From assembly GCF_003590835.1 (NCBI RefSeq), contig NZ_QYUQ01000002.1:2914001-2978000 (forward strand): a DNA stretch of 64,000 nt, given 5' to 3'. Positions 25,291-34,649 of the stretch are shown here, piece after piece; position 1 is the first letter of the stretch; every line of letters starts with the position of its first letter. The notes below the pieces were generated by a model. The model saw nothing but the letters and a program-made list of their open reading frames with translations, was not told the DNA's origin and did not search any database. The stretch is from Noviherbaspirillum sedimenti. GTDB lineage: Bacteria > Pseudomonadota > Gammaproteobacteria > Burkholderiales > Burkholderiaceae_D. Both the position numbers and the translations under genes were made by a program.

Positions 25291-27045
25291 TCACATCCTT
25301 GACGGCGCCGATACACCGATCAGCGCCAGGCCGTTGCGCAATACCTGGCGGGTTGCCTGCAGCAAGGCCAGCCGTGCCAGTTTGGTGGATTCGTCATCGA
25401 CCAGCACCCGTTCGGCATTGTAATAACTGTGCAAATCGCCGGACAGGTCGCGCAGATAGAAAGCTACCTGATGCGGCCCCAGTTCGTCGAGCGCTTTTTG
25501 CAGCATGTCCGGGTATTCGGCCAGCCGCGCCAGCAAGGCCGCCTCGCGCGGCGAATTCAGTGGCGCAAGGTCCACACCGGCCAGGCCGGCTTCGTCGCCG
25601 CCCCACTGGTTGAACACCGAGCAGATGCGCGCATGCGCGTACTGCACGTAATACACCGGGTTTTCATCGGACTGCGCCAGCGCCAGATCGACGTCAAAGA
25701 CGAATTCGGTATCGGCCTTGCGCGAAATGAGGAAGAAGCGCACGGCGTCGCGCCCGCGCGTCAGGTCGCGCGCGCCGGCGTTGTCAGTGGCGTCAGCGGC
25801 GTCGGCGGCAGCCTCGCCGGCCGACCATTCGATCAGGTCGCGCAGGGTCACGTAAGAGCCGGCGCGCTTGGAAATCTTCACTTCCTCGCCGTTCTTCATC
25901 ACGGTCACCATCTTGTGCAGCACATAGTCGGGATAGCCCTCAGGGATGCCCACGCCGACCGCCTGCAAGCCGGCGCGCACGCGCGCGATGGTGCCGTGGT
26001 GGTCACTGCCCTGGACATTGATGACCTTGCCGAAACCGCGCTGCCACTTGGTGATGTGATAAGCCACGTCCGGCACGAAATAGGTATAGCTGCCATCGGA
26101 CTTTTTCATCACGCGGTCCTTGTCGTCGCCGTAATCGGTCGAACGCAGCCAGAGCGCGCCGTCCAGCTCGTAGGTCTTGCCGGCCTTGACCAGTGCATTG
26201 ACCGTGGCTTCGACCTTGCCATCGTGGTACAGCGAGGATTCGAGATAGTAGTTGTCAAACTTCACGCCAAAGGCTTGCAGGTCGAGGTCCTGCTCGTGGC
26301 GCAGGTAGGCGACCGCAAACAGGCGGATCGATTCGAGGTCGTTGGGGTCGCCGCTGGCGGTGACCGGCGCGCCGTCGGATGCCGACACGGTTTTCTTTGC
26401 CAGGAAATCGGCGGCGATGTCGGCGATGTAGTCGCCGTTGTAGGCCGATTCCGGCCAGTGCGGATCGCCCGGCTTGTGGCCGCGGGCGCGCGCCTGCACC
26501 GAGTACGCGAGGGTGCCGATCTGCACGCCGGCATCGTTGTAGTAAAACTCGCGGGTGACGGCGTAGCTCTGCTGCTCGAACAGCGCCGCCAGGGCGTCGC
26601 CCAGCGCGCCCTGGCGGCCGTGGCCGACGTGCAGCGGACCGGTCGGATTGGCCGAGACGAATTCAATCAGCACCGACTTGCCGGCGCCGCCCTCGCCCTT
26701 GCCGAAGCGCGCGCCCTGCTGCTGCACAGCGCTGACGACGGCCTGTTTGGCGGCTTCCGCCAGGCGCAGGTTGATGAAGCCGGGACCGGCGATGTCGGCG
26801 CTGGCGATCAGCGCCTCGCGTCCCGGGCTGGCCAGCAGGTTGGCCACCAGCGCCTGTGCCAGTTCGCGCGGGTTCTTTTTCAGCGGCTTGGCCAGCTGCA
26901 TGGCGATATTGCAGGCGACGTCGCCGTGCGCGGGGTCGCGCGGGCGCTCCAGCACAACGGCCGGGACGAGATCGCTGCCGGCGACGATAGGCGCCAGCGC
27001 GTGCTGGAACAAGTCGATGATTTCTTGTCTTTGTATTGCGAGCAT
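25291..27045 (-). CDS. argS: Arginyl-tRNA synthetase
   Basis: This 584-aa class-I synthetase has the N-terminal additional domain, the HIGH motif in [11 protein letters not shown] (~135-145) and the KMSKS-like [15 protein letters not shown]. The C-terminal DALR anticodon-binding domain ([13 protein letters not shown] onward) runs to residue 584. It is of standard length. The ATG at 27045 begins [17 protein letters not shown]. It is the first gene of the argS-SPOR-dsbA group. Confidence 0.96.
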   Translation of the reverse strand: MLAIQRQEIIDLFQHALAPIVAGSDLVPAVVLERPRDPAHGDVACNIAMQLAKPLKKNPRELAQALVANLLASPGREALIASADIAGPGFINLRLAEAAKQAVVSAVQQQGARFGKGEGGAGKSVLIEFVSANPTGPLHVGHGRQGALGDALAALFEQQSYAVTREFYYNDAGVQIGTLAYSVQARARGHKPGDPHWPESAYNGDYIADIAADFLAKKTVSASDGAPVTASGDPNDLESIRLFAVAYLRHEQDLDLQAFGVKFDNYYLESSLYHDGKVEATVNALVKAGKTYELDGALWLRSTDYGDDKDRVMKKSDGSYTYFVPDVAYHITKWQRGFGKVINVQGSDHHGTIARVRAGLQAVGVGIPEGYPDYVLHKMVTVMKNGEEVKISKRAGSYVTLRDLIEWSAGEAAADAADATDNAGARDLTRGRDAVRFFLISRKADTEFVFDVDLALAQSDENPVYYVQYAHARICSVFNQWGGDEAGLAGVDLAPLNSPREAALLARLAEYPDMLQKALDELGPHQVAFYLRDLSGDLHSYYNAERVLVDDESTKLARLALLQATRQVLRNGLALIGVSAPSRM

Positions 27046-27325
27046 GAAAATTTCAGTCTATGCGGCGCCGGGCGCCAGGATTGGAGTTCAGGCGTGATTA
27101 TACCGGCTACGCCGCCCGGCTCGTCTGCCCACCGGCAATGTGGAGCATCCTACACTGGCGCAAGGCCAGCACGTGTAACATAATGAAACAAGATCAACAT
27201 CCGGTAAGCAGCGATAGCAAGCCTTGCGGCAAACGACGGCATCTTCTGCTTTTTTTGGCAAGATGGCATCATCGCCCCATTGTCCCGTCGTTCGTTTGCC
27301 AGAAGCCTACCCCGAGGAGCGCAAC

Positions 27326-27928
27326 ATGAAACCCATCGTCCTGCTGCCGGCCGCCGCGCTGTTCGCCGCCTGCCTGGCACCGGGGGCGCTGGCACAAGCC
27401 GCCGCTGGCGCCGTCCGGGAGGCGCCAGCCCATCAGGAAGCCACCCGGATCTACCGGCAAGTGCTGCCGGACGGCCGTATCGTCTATTCCGATGAAGCCG
27501 TCGCCGGCGCCAGGCTCGACCACACCATCACGATGACACCGCCAATCAAGGGCAACCTGTGGAGCACCGAGCCCGGCCAGCGTCCGAAGGTAGCGCCGCA
27601 AACCACGCCGACCCCGCTGCAACGCGTCGACCCGCTGCGCACGCCGGCGCCCGGCAAGAGCACCATCGCGGTTCCCGATGCGGCCCTGGCCGAAGTCATG
27701 CGCGCCGAAATGCTGCTGGAGGATGCGAAAAAACGCCAGGCCGCCGGCGCCAGGGCCTTGCCGGGCGAGCAGCGCGACAACAGCGATGGCGGGCTATCGT
27801 ATAACCAGGCCTACTTCAGCCGGCAAATGCGGATGGCACGCGATGTCGAATACGCCCAGGATGCCTTGAAAAAAGCCCTCGTCACGCGTGATGGGGTACG
27901 CACTGCGGACGTACGCCCTGCGCGCTGA
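27326..27928 (+). CDS. Exported DUF4124-like protein
   Basis: The 200 aa start at the ATG at 27326, with GAGGAG upstream. A signal peptide (MKPIVLLPAAALFAACLAPG..) ends near ALAQA. The short beta-strand unit IYRQVLPDGRIVYSDE is the DUF4124 pattern. The rest is Pro/Ala-rich and probably unstructured, with a short C-terminal helix (YFSRQMRMARDVEYAQDALK). It is periplasmic by inference, with no known function. It is divergent from argS and 12 bp before the next gene, so it may share its transcript. Confidence 0.75.
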   Translation: MKPIVLLPAAALFAACLAPGALAQAAAGAVREAPAHQEATRIYRQVLPDGRIVYSDEAVAGARLDHTITMTPPIKGNLWSTEPGQRPKVAPQTTPTPLQRVDPLRTPAPGKSTIAVPDAALAEVMRAEMLLEDAKKRQAAGARALPGEQRDNSDGGLSYNQAYFSRQMRMARDVEYAQDALKKALVTRDGVRTADVRPAR

Positions 27929-27940
27929 TCCGGGCCGAAC

Positions 27941-28807
27941 ATGTTGCGTCCCCTGCTTCGTCTCGCCGCCAGCCTCGCCATCCTGCTTGCCGCCGGCGCC
28001 ACCTGGGCCGCCCCGGCGGCACCGCCTGCCACGCTGCGCGTCTACCCCACCGGGCCGATCTATGACTTCCGCTGGAAGCTGCTGGAACTGGCGCTGGCGC
28101 ATACCCAGGATGACGGCGGCGTGATGCGGCTGCAGCCGCAGGCCGAAGAGGCGACGCAAAACCGCGCCATGCTGATGTTGCAGGCAGGCACGATCGACGT
28201 CATTGCGCTGGGCACCAACGTGGAGCGCGAGGCCATGGCGCGGCCGGTCCGGATCGATATCCTGCGCGGCATTGTCGGCTACCGCGTGTTCGTGATCCGC
28301 GCCGCCGACCAGCCGCGCATCGCCCGCATGGAAGCAGGGGAACTGCGCCAGCTGACTTTCGGCCTGAACAGCCAGTGGGCCGACCTGCCGATCATGCGCG
28401 CCAACGGCTTTACGGTCGAGACCTCCACCAGCCATGAAAACCTCTATGGCATGCTGGAGGCGCACCGCTTCGACGCCTTTCCGCGCGGCCTGAACGAAGC
28501 CACGCGCGAACTGGCGCAACACCACCATCTCTACCCGCAGCTGACGCTGGAAAGCAGCAAGGCGCTGTACTTTCCCTACCCGGTGTATTTCTGGGTCAGC
28601 CGGACCAACACCGCGCTGGCCAGCCGCATCGAACGCGGCCTGCAGCTGGCGCTGGCCGACGGCTCCTTCCGCAAGCTGTTCGAACGCTATCATGCGGAAG
28701 AAATCGCCGCACTGCAAAAGGACCGGCGCCAGGTGCTGCGACTGCGCAACCCGGCCCTGCCAAAGAATAATGCCGAGCCGGACACGCGCTGGTGGTGGCG
28801 ACAATAG
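27941..28807 (+). CDS. Periplasmic solute-binding protein-like sensor partner
   Basis: This 288-aa protein has a signal peptide (MLRPLLRLAASLAILLAAGA, cleaved near TWA). Its bilobed fold resembles amino-acid-type (SBP_bac_3-like) binding proteins: DVIALGTNVEREAM, FGLNSQWADLPIMRANGF, then LALADGSFRKLFERYHAEEI at the C-terminus. No permease or ATPase is adjacent. A hybrid histidine kinase follows 52 bp downstream, so it may act as a ligand-sensing subunit; this is inference. Confidence 0.72.
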   Translation: MLRPLLRLAASLAILLAAGATWAAPAAPPATLRVYPTGPIYDFRWKLLELALAHTQDDGGVMRLQPQAEEATQNRAMLMLQAGTIDVIALGTNVEREAMARPVRIDILRGIVGYRVFVIRAADQPRIARMEAGELRQLTFGLNSQWADLPIMRANGFTVETSTSHENLYGMLEAHRFDAFPRGLNEATRELAQHHHLYPQLTLESSKALYFPYPVYFWVSRTNTALASRIERGLQLALADGSFRKLFERYHAEEIAALQKDRRQVLRLRNPALPKNNAEPDTRWWWRQ

Positions 28808-28859
28808 ATGACGACAATCGACAAGACAATCCTTCAGGATTGACAGGGGAGTAACAAGA

Positions 28860-31800
28860 ATGGCCAAGCAAAAGCTGGCGCGGCGCCTGCTGTATACGAT
28901 GTTTCCGTGGTACCTGGTACTGGCGCTGAGCGCCACCGGTGTCCAGTTGGCGATCCAATATTTCACCGTCGAACGCGCAATCGTGCGCGATCTGGCCTCG
29001 CTCGGCGCCACGGTCGGTCCAGGCGTCACCACCGCGGTATGGGAACTGGACACGCCAGCACTGGCATCGATGGCGCGCGCGCTGCGGCAAAATGCCATCG
29101 TCTCGGGCGTGCGCGTCGCCGACGCCACGGGCGGAACGCTGGCGGCCGATGGCGATCTGTCAAGCGCAGATGACGGCGATGCGGGCACGATCTTCAGCCC
29201 GCATCGCCGCCAGAGCGCGCCGTTGGTGTATGAGTCGCTGCGCGAAGGCAAGCGCCTGATCGGCTACCTGCACCTGTACTCCAGCCACCAGGTATTGTGG
29301 GAGCGCTTCAAATACGGCTTTTTCGTGGTGCTGGCCAGTTCGCTGTTCATCACCACCGGCCTGTGGCTGCTGTTTTCCTGGACCATCCGCTATCGCCTGG
29401 CCGACACCGTGACCCGGGTTGCCGAAACAGTGGCGGAGTGGCGTATTTCCGGCGACGCCGCACCAGCCGAACAAATCGCCTATCCCTACCGCGACGAACT
29501 CGGCACGCTGGTCAATGCCTTGAACGACAGCCGCGGCCGCCTGTCCGCCTCGATGCAGGAACTCAAGGCCGTCAACCAGAACCTGGAACAGAAGGTCGAG
29601 GAGCGCACGCGTGAACTGCAGCAAGCCAAGGAAGCCGCGGAAGCCGCCTCGCAGGCCAAAGGCAGCTTCCTGGCCAACATGAGTCATGAAATCCGCACGC
29701 CGATGAATGCCATCATGGGCCTGACCCACCTGGTGCTGCAAACCGAGCTGGCCGGGCGCCAGCGCGATTACCTGGAAAAGGTGCAGACCTCGTCGGCGGC
29801 GCTGCTGGGGCTGTTGAACGACATCCTCGACTATTCGAAAATCGAAGCTGGCCGGCTGCAACTGGAGCAGACCGAATTCGAACCGGAGCGCAGCCTGAAG
29901 AATGTCGCCGACCTGTTCATCGGCCGCATCGAGGAACAAGGCCTGGAACTGTTCGTCGAGATCGATCCGGCGGTGCCGCGCCGGCTGGTGGGTGACTCGC
30001 TGCGCTTTGAACAGGTGTTGAACAACCTGGTCGGCAATGCCGTCAAGTTCACCGATGCCGGCGAGGTGCACGTACGGCTGGCGCTGCAGGAAGACAGCGG
30101 CGACCAGGTCGTGCTGGAGGCGACCGTGCGCGATACCGGCATCGGCATGGCGCCGGAACAGGCAGACCGGATATTCGAGGCCTTCACCCAGGCCGACAGC
30201 TCGATCACCCGCAAGTTCGGCGGCACCGGCCTGGGGCTGGCGATCTGCCAGTACCTGGTGCAGCTGATGGGCGGCAAAATCGCCGTGGCCAGCACACCCG
30301 GCCGCGGCAGCAGCTTCAGCTTCAGCGCGCACTTCGGCAAGGCCGCCGCGCAATCCGCGGCAGAGATCGGACACCTGCAGCAGTTGCGCCCGATGAAGAC
30401 CCTGGTGGTGGATGACCAGGAGACCTCGCTGACCCTGCTCGACAAGCTGCTGGCGGCCTGGGGCTTCGAAGTGGCGACCTGCACCTCCGGCGCCGCCGCG
30501 CTGGAGCTGGTGTTTGCCGCCGAAGCCGCCGGCCAGCCATTCGACCTGTTGTTGCTGGACTGGAAAATGCCCGGCCTGAGCGGGCTGGAAGTGGCCCACG
30601 AAGTTGCACAGGCTGCGCAAAACGGCCGCATCCATTCACCGCCAATCATGGCGATGGTCACCGCGCATGACCGCGACCAGCTGCTGCGCGAAGCCGGCGC
30701 CACCCGTCTCGATTCCGTTCTGGCCAAGCCGGTGGTGCCCTCGGCCCTGTTCGACGCCATCCTCGCCATCCAGCATCCGCAGCAGGCCCAGCAGGCGCGC
30801 GCCGCGGATGCACGCCAGCACCATGCGGGTCCGCGCGCGACGCTGGCGCAGATCCGCGGCGCTCACGTACTGCTGGTGGAAGACAATCCGCTGAACCAGG
30901 AAGTGGCGCGCGAATTTTTGCTGCAAGGCGGCCTGCGCGTCACGCTGGCCGGCAACGGCCAGGAAGCGCTCGAGCAGGTACGCGGCGGCCGCTTCGATGC
31001 GGTCCTGATGGACCTGCACATGCCGGTCATGGATGGATTGGAAGCGACCAGGCGCATACGCCAGCTGGACCACGGCCGCGACTTGCCAATCCTGGCGATG
31101 ACGGCGGCGGCAATGGGCCAGGACCGCATCGCCAGCGCCGCTGCCGGCATGAACGATCACATCGCCAAGCCGGTCGATCCGCTGGAACTGGCCGAGCGCC
31201 TGGTGGCATGGATCAGGCAACCCGCCGGGACCAAGGTCACCGCCGCTGTTACGGCCGCTACGCCCACTACGGTCGCCGTGCCGGCCGACATCAATGCGTC
31301 CGGCACGGCGGCAAGGGAGACGCAAGCAGCGGCGCTGGCGCGTGACTTGCCCGGCGTCGCCGTGACACAGGCGCTGGCCCGCCTGCACGGCAATACCGCG
31401 CTGTACCAGCAATTGCTGACAAGCTTTACCGACCGCCACCGGCACGCCGCCGCCGCGTTGCGGCGCCATGCCGCGACCGGCGACAGCGATGCACTGTACC
31501 GGCTGGCGCATGAATTGAAAGGCGAGGCCGGCAACCTCGGGCTGACGGCCGTGGGCACCGCTGCCGACGCGCTGGCGATCTGCGTCAGGCAAGCGCAGCC
31601 GCACGCCGTGGAATCGGTCAAAGCGCTGGCCGAGACGCTGGCGACAGAATGCACACTGGCGCTGGCACAGCTCGATGCGCTGGCGGCGAGCGCTGCATCG
31701 ACCATCGCGGCCGTTGCCGCCGTCGCGGCCAGCCTGGGCCTGCATAATGACGAACAGGTCTTGCCCTTGCTGGAAACCCTGCACGGCGAACTCACGGCAC

Positions 31801-31967
31801 GGCAGTTCGCCGCAATCCAGACGACAGAAAGGATCGAGGCGCTACTCAAGGGCAGCGCGCTGGCGCCAGCCTTTGTTGCGGTGGTGCGGCCGGTGCGCGT
31901 ATTGAATTATGCGGTGGCGCTGGCGGCGCTGCAGCGATTCATGCTGCAGCGGGCCGGGCAGGCGTGA
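28860..31967 (+). CDS. Hybrid sensor histidine kinase with two receiver domains and HPt
   Basis: The 1035 aa contain an N-terminal TM (~17-37), a short periplasmic sensor, a second TM (~155-180) and a HAMP-like region with coiled coil (~185-265). HisKA has phospho-His in [15 protein letters not shown], and HATPase_c has the boxes [12 protein letters not shown] and [10 protein letters not shown]. Two receiver domains follow (VVDDQETS.. with [23 protein letters not shown].. with [13 protein letters not shown]) and a C-terminal HPt with [13 protein letters not shown]. It is a complete phosphorelay, RBS GGGGAG. The output partner is unknown; the EAL protein encoded convergently carries a receiver domain and is one candidate. 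Confidence 0.93.
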   Translation: MAKQKLARRLLYTMFPWYLVLALSATGVQLAIQYFTVERAIVRDLASLGATVGPGVTTAVWELDTPALASMARALRQNAIVSGVRVADATGGTLAADGDLSSADDGDAGTIFSPHRRQSAPLVYESLREGKRLIGYLHLYSSHQVLWERFKYGFFVVLASSLFITTGLWLLFSWTIRYRLADTVTRVAETVAEWRISGDAAPAEQIAYPYRDELGTLVNALNDSRGRLSASMQELKAVNQNLEQKVEERTRELQQAKEAAEAASQAKGSFLANMSHEIRTPMNAIMGLTHLVLQTELAGRQRDYLEKVQTSSAALLGLLNDILDYSKIEAGRLQLEQTEFEPERSLKNVADLFIGRIEEQGLELFVEIDPAVPRRLVGDSLRFEQVLNNLVGNAVKFTDAGEVHVRLALQEDSGDQVVLEATVRDTGIGMAPEQADRIFEAFTQADSSITRKFGGTGLGLAICQYLVQLMGGKIAVASTPGRGSSFSFSAHFGKAAAQSAAEIGHLQQLRPMKTLVVDDQETSLTLLDKLLAAWGFEVATCTSGAAALELVFAAEAAGQPFDLLLLDWKMPGLSGLEVAHEVAQAAQNGRIHSPPIMAMVTAHDRDQLLREAGATRLDSVLAKPVVPSALFDAILAIQHPQQAQQARAADARQHHAGPRATLAQIRGAHVLLVEDNPLNQEVAREFLLQGGLRVTLAGNGQEALEQVRGGRFDAVLMDLHMPVMDGLEATRRIRQLDHGRDLPILAMTAAAMGQDRIASAAAGMNDHIAKPVDPLELAERLVAWIRQPAGTKVTAAVTAATPTTVAVPADINASGTAARETQAAALARDLPGVAVTQALARLHGNTALYQQLLTSFTDRHRHAAAALRRHAATGDSDALYRLAHELKGEAGNLGLTAVGTAADALAICVRQAQPHAVESVKALAETLATECTLALAQLDALAASAASTIAAVAAVAASLGLHNDEQVLPLLETLHGELTARQFAAIQTTERIEALLKGSALAPAFVAVVRPVRVLNYAVALAALQRFMLQRAGQA

Positions 31968-32024
31968 GTGAAGTAAATGCGTGAACTCAATGCCTGAAGT
32001 CAGTGAGTCAATAAAGTTCAGGGT

Positions 32025-34511
32025 TCAGGAGCCCACCAAGCTATCGGCGCGTGCCAGCAGCGCCTCGAAGTCGGCGACGACGCAAGGCTTGCCGAAGTAA
32101 AAGCCCTGGAACAGGGTGCAGCCCTGCTCGGCCAGGAAGCGCCGCTCCGCATCCGTCTCCACCCCTTCGGCAATCACCGGGATGCCCAGGCTGCTGCCCA
32201 GCGTCATGATGGAGCGGATGATGGCGGCATCGACGCTGCTCCCGGGCGCATGGCGCACGAAAGACTGGTCGATCTTCAACTGGTCGATCGGCAGCCGCTT
32301 CAGGTAAGCCAGCGATGAATAGCCGGTGCCAAAATCGTCCAGCGAAAAACTGATGCCGATTTCGCGCAGGCGCGTCATCTTGCGCACGATGCTGTCGGTA
32401 TTTTCCAGCAACAGGCTTTCGGTGATTTCCAGCTTGAGCTGGTGCGGATCGATGCCGCTGGCCTGCACCAGCAATTCGATATCCTCGACGAAGCCGGATC
32501 GCTCGAACTGGCGCGAACTGACATTGACCGCCATCGACAGGTGGGCGGTGGCCGGATTGCCCTGCCAGTGGCGCAGCTGGCGGCAGGCCGTTTCGAGAAT
32601 ATGCAGGCCGAGCGGTGCGATCAGTCCGGTATCTTCGGCCAGCGGGATGAAATGCCCCGGCGCCAGCACGCCGTCTTGCGGATGTTGCCAGCGCACCAGG
32701 GCTTCGGCGCCGACGATGTGGCCCGCGCCGTCGACCTGCGGCTGGTACAACAGGAAAAACTCGCCAAGTGCCAGGCCCTTGTACAGCGCCTGCTCGAGGG
32801 CGACCCGGGTCAGCGCGCTGGCCTGCATTTCCGGCTCGAAGAAGCGCAACGCATTGCCCGGCTTGGACTTGGCGCTGTACATGGCCAGCTCCACCTGCTG
32901 CAGCAGCGCTTCCTCGCCCTGGCGCTGGCCGGAAAACAGCACCGCGCCCAGCGAAACGGAAATGCGATACTCGCTGTCGGCCACTGCCACCGGACTATCC
33001 ACCGCCGCCATGATGCGCTCGCCGATCATGCCCGCCAGCCTGATGGCTTCGACCTCGCTGTCGCCCAGGTTTTCCAGCAGCACGAGGAACTTGTCGCCAC
33101 CCAGGCGCGCCACCATGCCGCCGCTGCGCACCGATTGCTCGATGCGGCGCGCCATCTCGACCAGCACCAGGTCGCCGACGCTGCGGCCCTGCGCCTGCTC
33201 GAGGCGGCGGAAATTGTCGAGGTCGAGAAACAACAGCGCCCCCACGCCTTTGCCATGGGCGCTGTCGGCGAGCGCCGCGCGCAGGCGGTCGCGCAGCATG
33301 CGCTGGTTGGGCAGCCGGGTCAGCTGGTCGTAGAAGGCCAGTGTGCGGATCTCTTCCTCGGCCAGCTTGCGCAGCGTAATGTCCTGCAATACCGCCAGAT
33401 AACCGGTCGGATTCGCATCGGCCCCCGCCAGCGCATTGACGGTCAGTTGCAGACAGCAACGCTGGCCGTCCAGCTCCAGGTCGAACTCTTCCTGCGCGGT
33501 GCACTGGCAGTCGGCCGCTGCGGCGATCGACTGCGCCAGCTGCCGCCCCAGTTCGCGCGGCAGCACCGCGCCATACGCATTGCCCACCACGTCCTGCGTC
33601 AGGAAGCCAAGCCGGCAATCCTTCGGCGTATGGCACATGGTGATATGGCCTGCGCGGTCCAGTACCAGCACCGCGTCCTGCAGCGAGGCGATCATGGTGG
33701 CCAGCTGCGATTCGCGGCGGCGCAGTTCGATTTCCGCATGCTTGCGGCGGCTGATATTCATGTAAGTGCCCATCAGCCTCACGGGATGCTGGTGGGCATT
33801 GAATTCGACCCCTTTGCCGTGCAGCTGCATCCAGACGTAGGCGTCGTCCTTGTGGCGCATGCGGATTTCCGGATCGAACAGCCTGGCTTCGCCGCCAGAA
33901 TAGGCGTCGCGCGCGGCAAACAGGGCCGGCCAGTCGTCGGGATGCACCAATTGCCGCCAGCTCATCACGCAGGGCGCCATCTCGCCGCGGGCGTAACCGA
34001 GCGGAATGGCCCAGTTGGCGTTGAACATGACTTCATCCTGTTCGGGACGCCACTCCCACAAGCCCTGCTCGGCGCTGACCAGGGACAGTTCGAGGTCGCG
34101 CCGGCGGCGGCTGCGTTCGAGCACGTTGCGCACCCGCGCCAGCAGGATCGGCACCACGATCGGCTTGGTGATGTAATCCTCGGCGCCCAGTTTGAAGCCG
34201 GCCAGCTCGCTGCCCAGCGAGTTATCGGCGGTGACGAAGATGACGGCGGTATCGCGCAGCAAGGGGTTGATGTGCTGGCGCAGGCGCCGATGCACCTCGT
34301 GACCGCTCATGCCGGGCATCATGACATCGAGCAGGATCAGGTCGGGCGGCGCGCGCTCGGCCAGTTCGAGCGCCTCCGCGCCGGAAGTGGCGAAGCGCAC
34401 CTCATAGGCGTCGGCCAGTGCATTGCCAAGCACGACGACATTCGCCGGAACGTCATCGACAATCAGGATTTGCGCACGATCAGCTGCCTGACCCTTCACC
34501 TCGATAGCCAC
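32025..34511 (-). CDS. Response regulator with PAS, degenerate GGDEF and EAL domains
   Basis: I start at a GTG at 34511, right behind AAGGGGAG (828 aa); an ATG at 34547 is the alternative. The REC domain is ILIVDDVPANV with phospho-Asp in LILLDVMMPGMSGHE. Two PAS-type segments (~145-385) follow. The cyclase motif reads GGDKF where active enzymes have GG(D/E)EF, so the GGDEF domain is probably inactive or a GTP sensor. The EAL domain keeps GAEALVRW, LEITESLLL, DDFGTGYSSL and EGVET, consistent with an active c-di-GMP phosphodiesterase. It is convergent with the hybrid kinase. Confidence 0.9.
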   Translation of the reverse strand: MAIEVKGQAADRAQILIVDDVPANVVVLGNALADAYEVRFATSGAEALELAERAPPDLILLDVMMPGMSGHEVHRRLRQHINPLLRDTAVIFVTADNSLGSELAGFKLGAEDYITKPIVVPILLARVRNVLERSRRRRDLELSLVSAEQGLWEWRPEQDEVMFNANWAIPLGYARGEMAPCVMSWRQLVHPDDWPALFAARDAYSGGEARLFDPEIRMRHKDDAYVWMQLHGKGVEFNAHQHPVRLMGTYMNISRRKHAEIELRRRESQLATMIASLQDAVLVLDRAGHITMCHTPKDCRLGFLTQDVVGNAYGAVLPRELGRQLAQSIAAAADCQCTAQEEFDLELDGQRCCLQLTVNALAGADANPTGYLAVLQDITLRKLAEEEIRTLAFYDQLTRLPNQRMLRDRLRAALADSAHGKGVGALLFLDLDNFRRLEQAQGRSVGDLVLVEMARRIEQSVRSGGMVARLGGDKFLVLLENLGDSEVEAIRLAGMIGERIMAAVDSPVAVADSEYRISVSLGAVLFSGQRQGEEALLQQVELAMYSAKSKPGNALRFFEPEMQASALTRVALEQALYKGLALGEFFLLYQPQVDGAGHIVGAEALVRWQHPQDGVLAPGHFIPLAEDTGLIAPLGLHILETACRQLRHWQGNPATAHLSMAVNVSSRQFERSGFVEDIELLVQASGIDPHQLKLEITESLLLENTDSIVRKMTRLREIGISFSLDDFGTGYSSLAYLKRLPIDQLKIDQSFVRHAPGSSVDAAIIRSIMTLGSSLGIPVIAEGVETDAERRFLAEQGCTLFQGFYFGKPCVVADFEALLARADSLVGS

Positions 34512-34649
34512 TCTCACTCCCCTTTGCGCCGTCTGCTGGCACGGCATACTGGCTTGATCCCGCCGCCTGACGGGAACTGTTTGCCGTTAATTGTATGCCA
34601 ATTTGGGCGGTGCGCCCAAACCCGGGAGTACGGCAGGGAAATGGCAGGG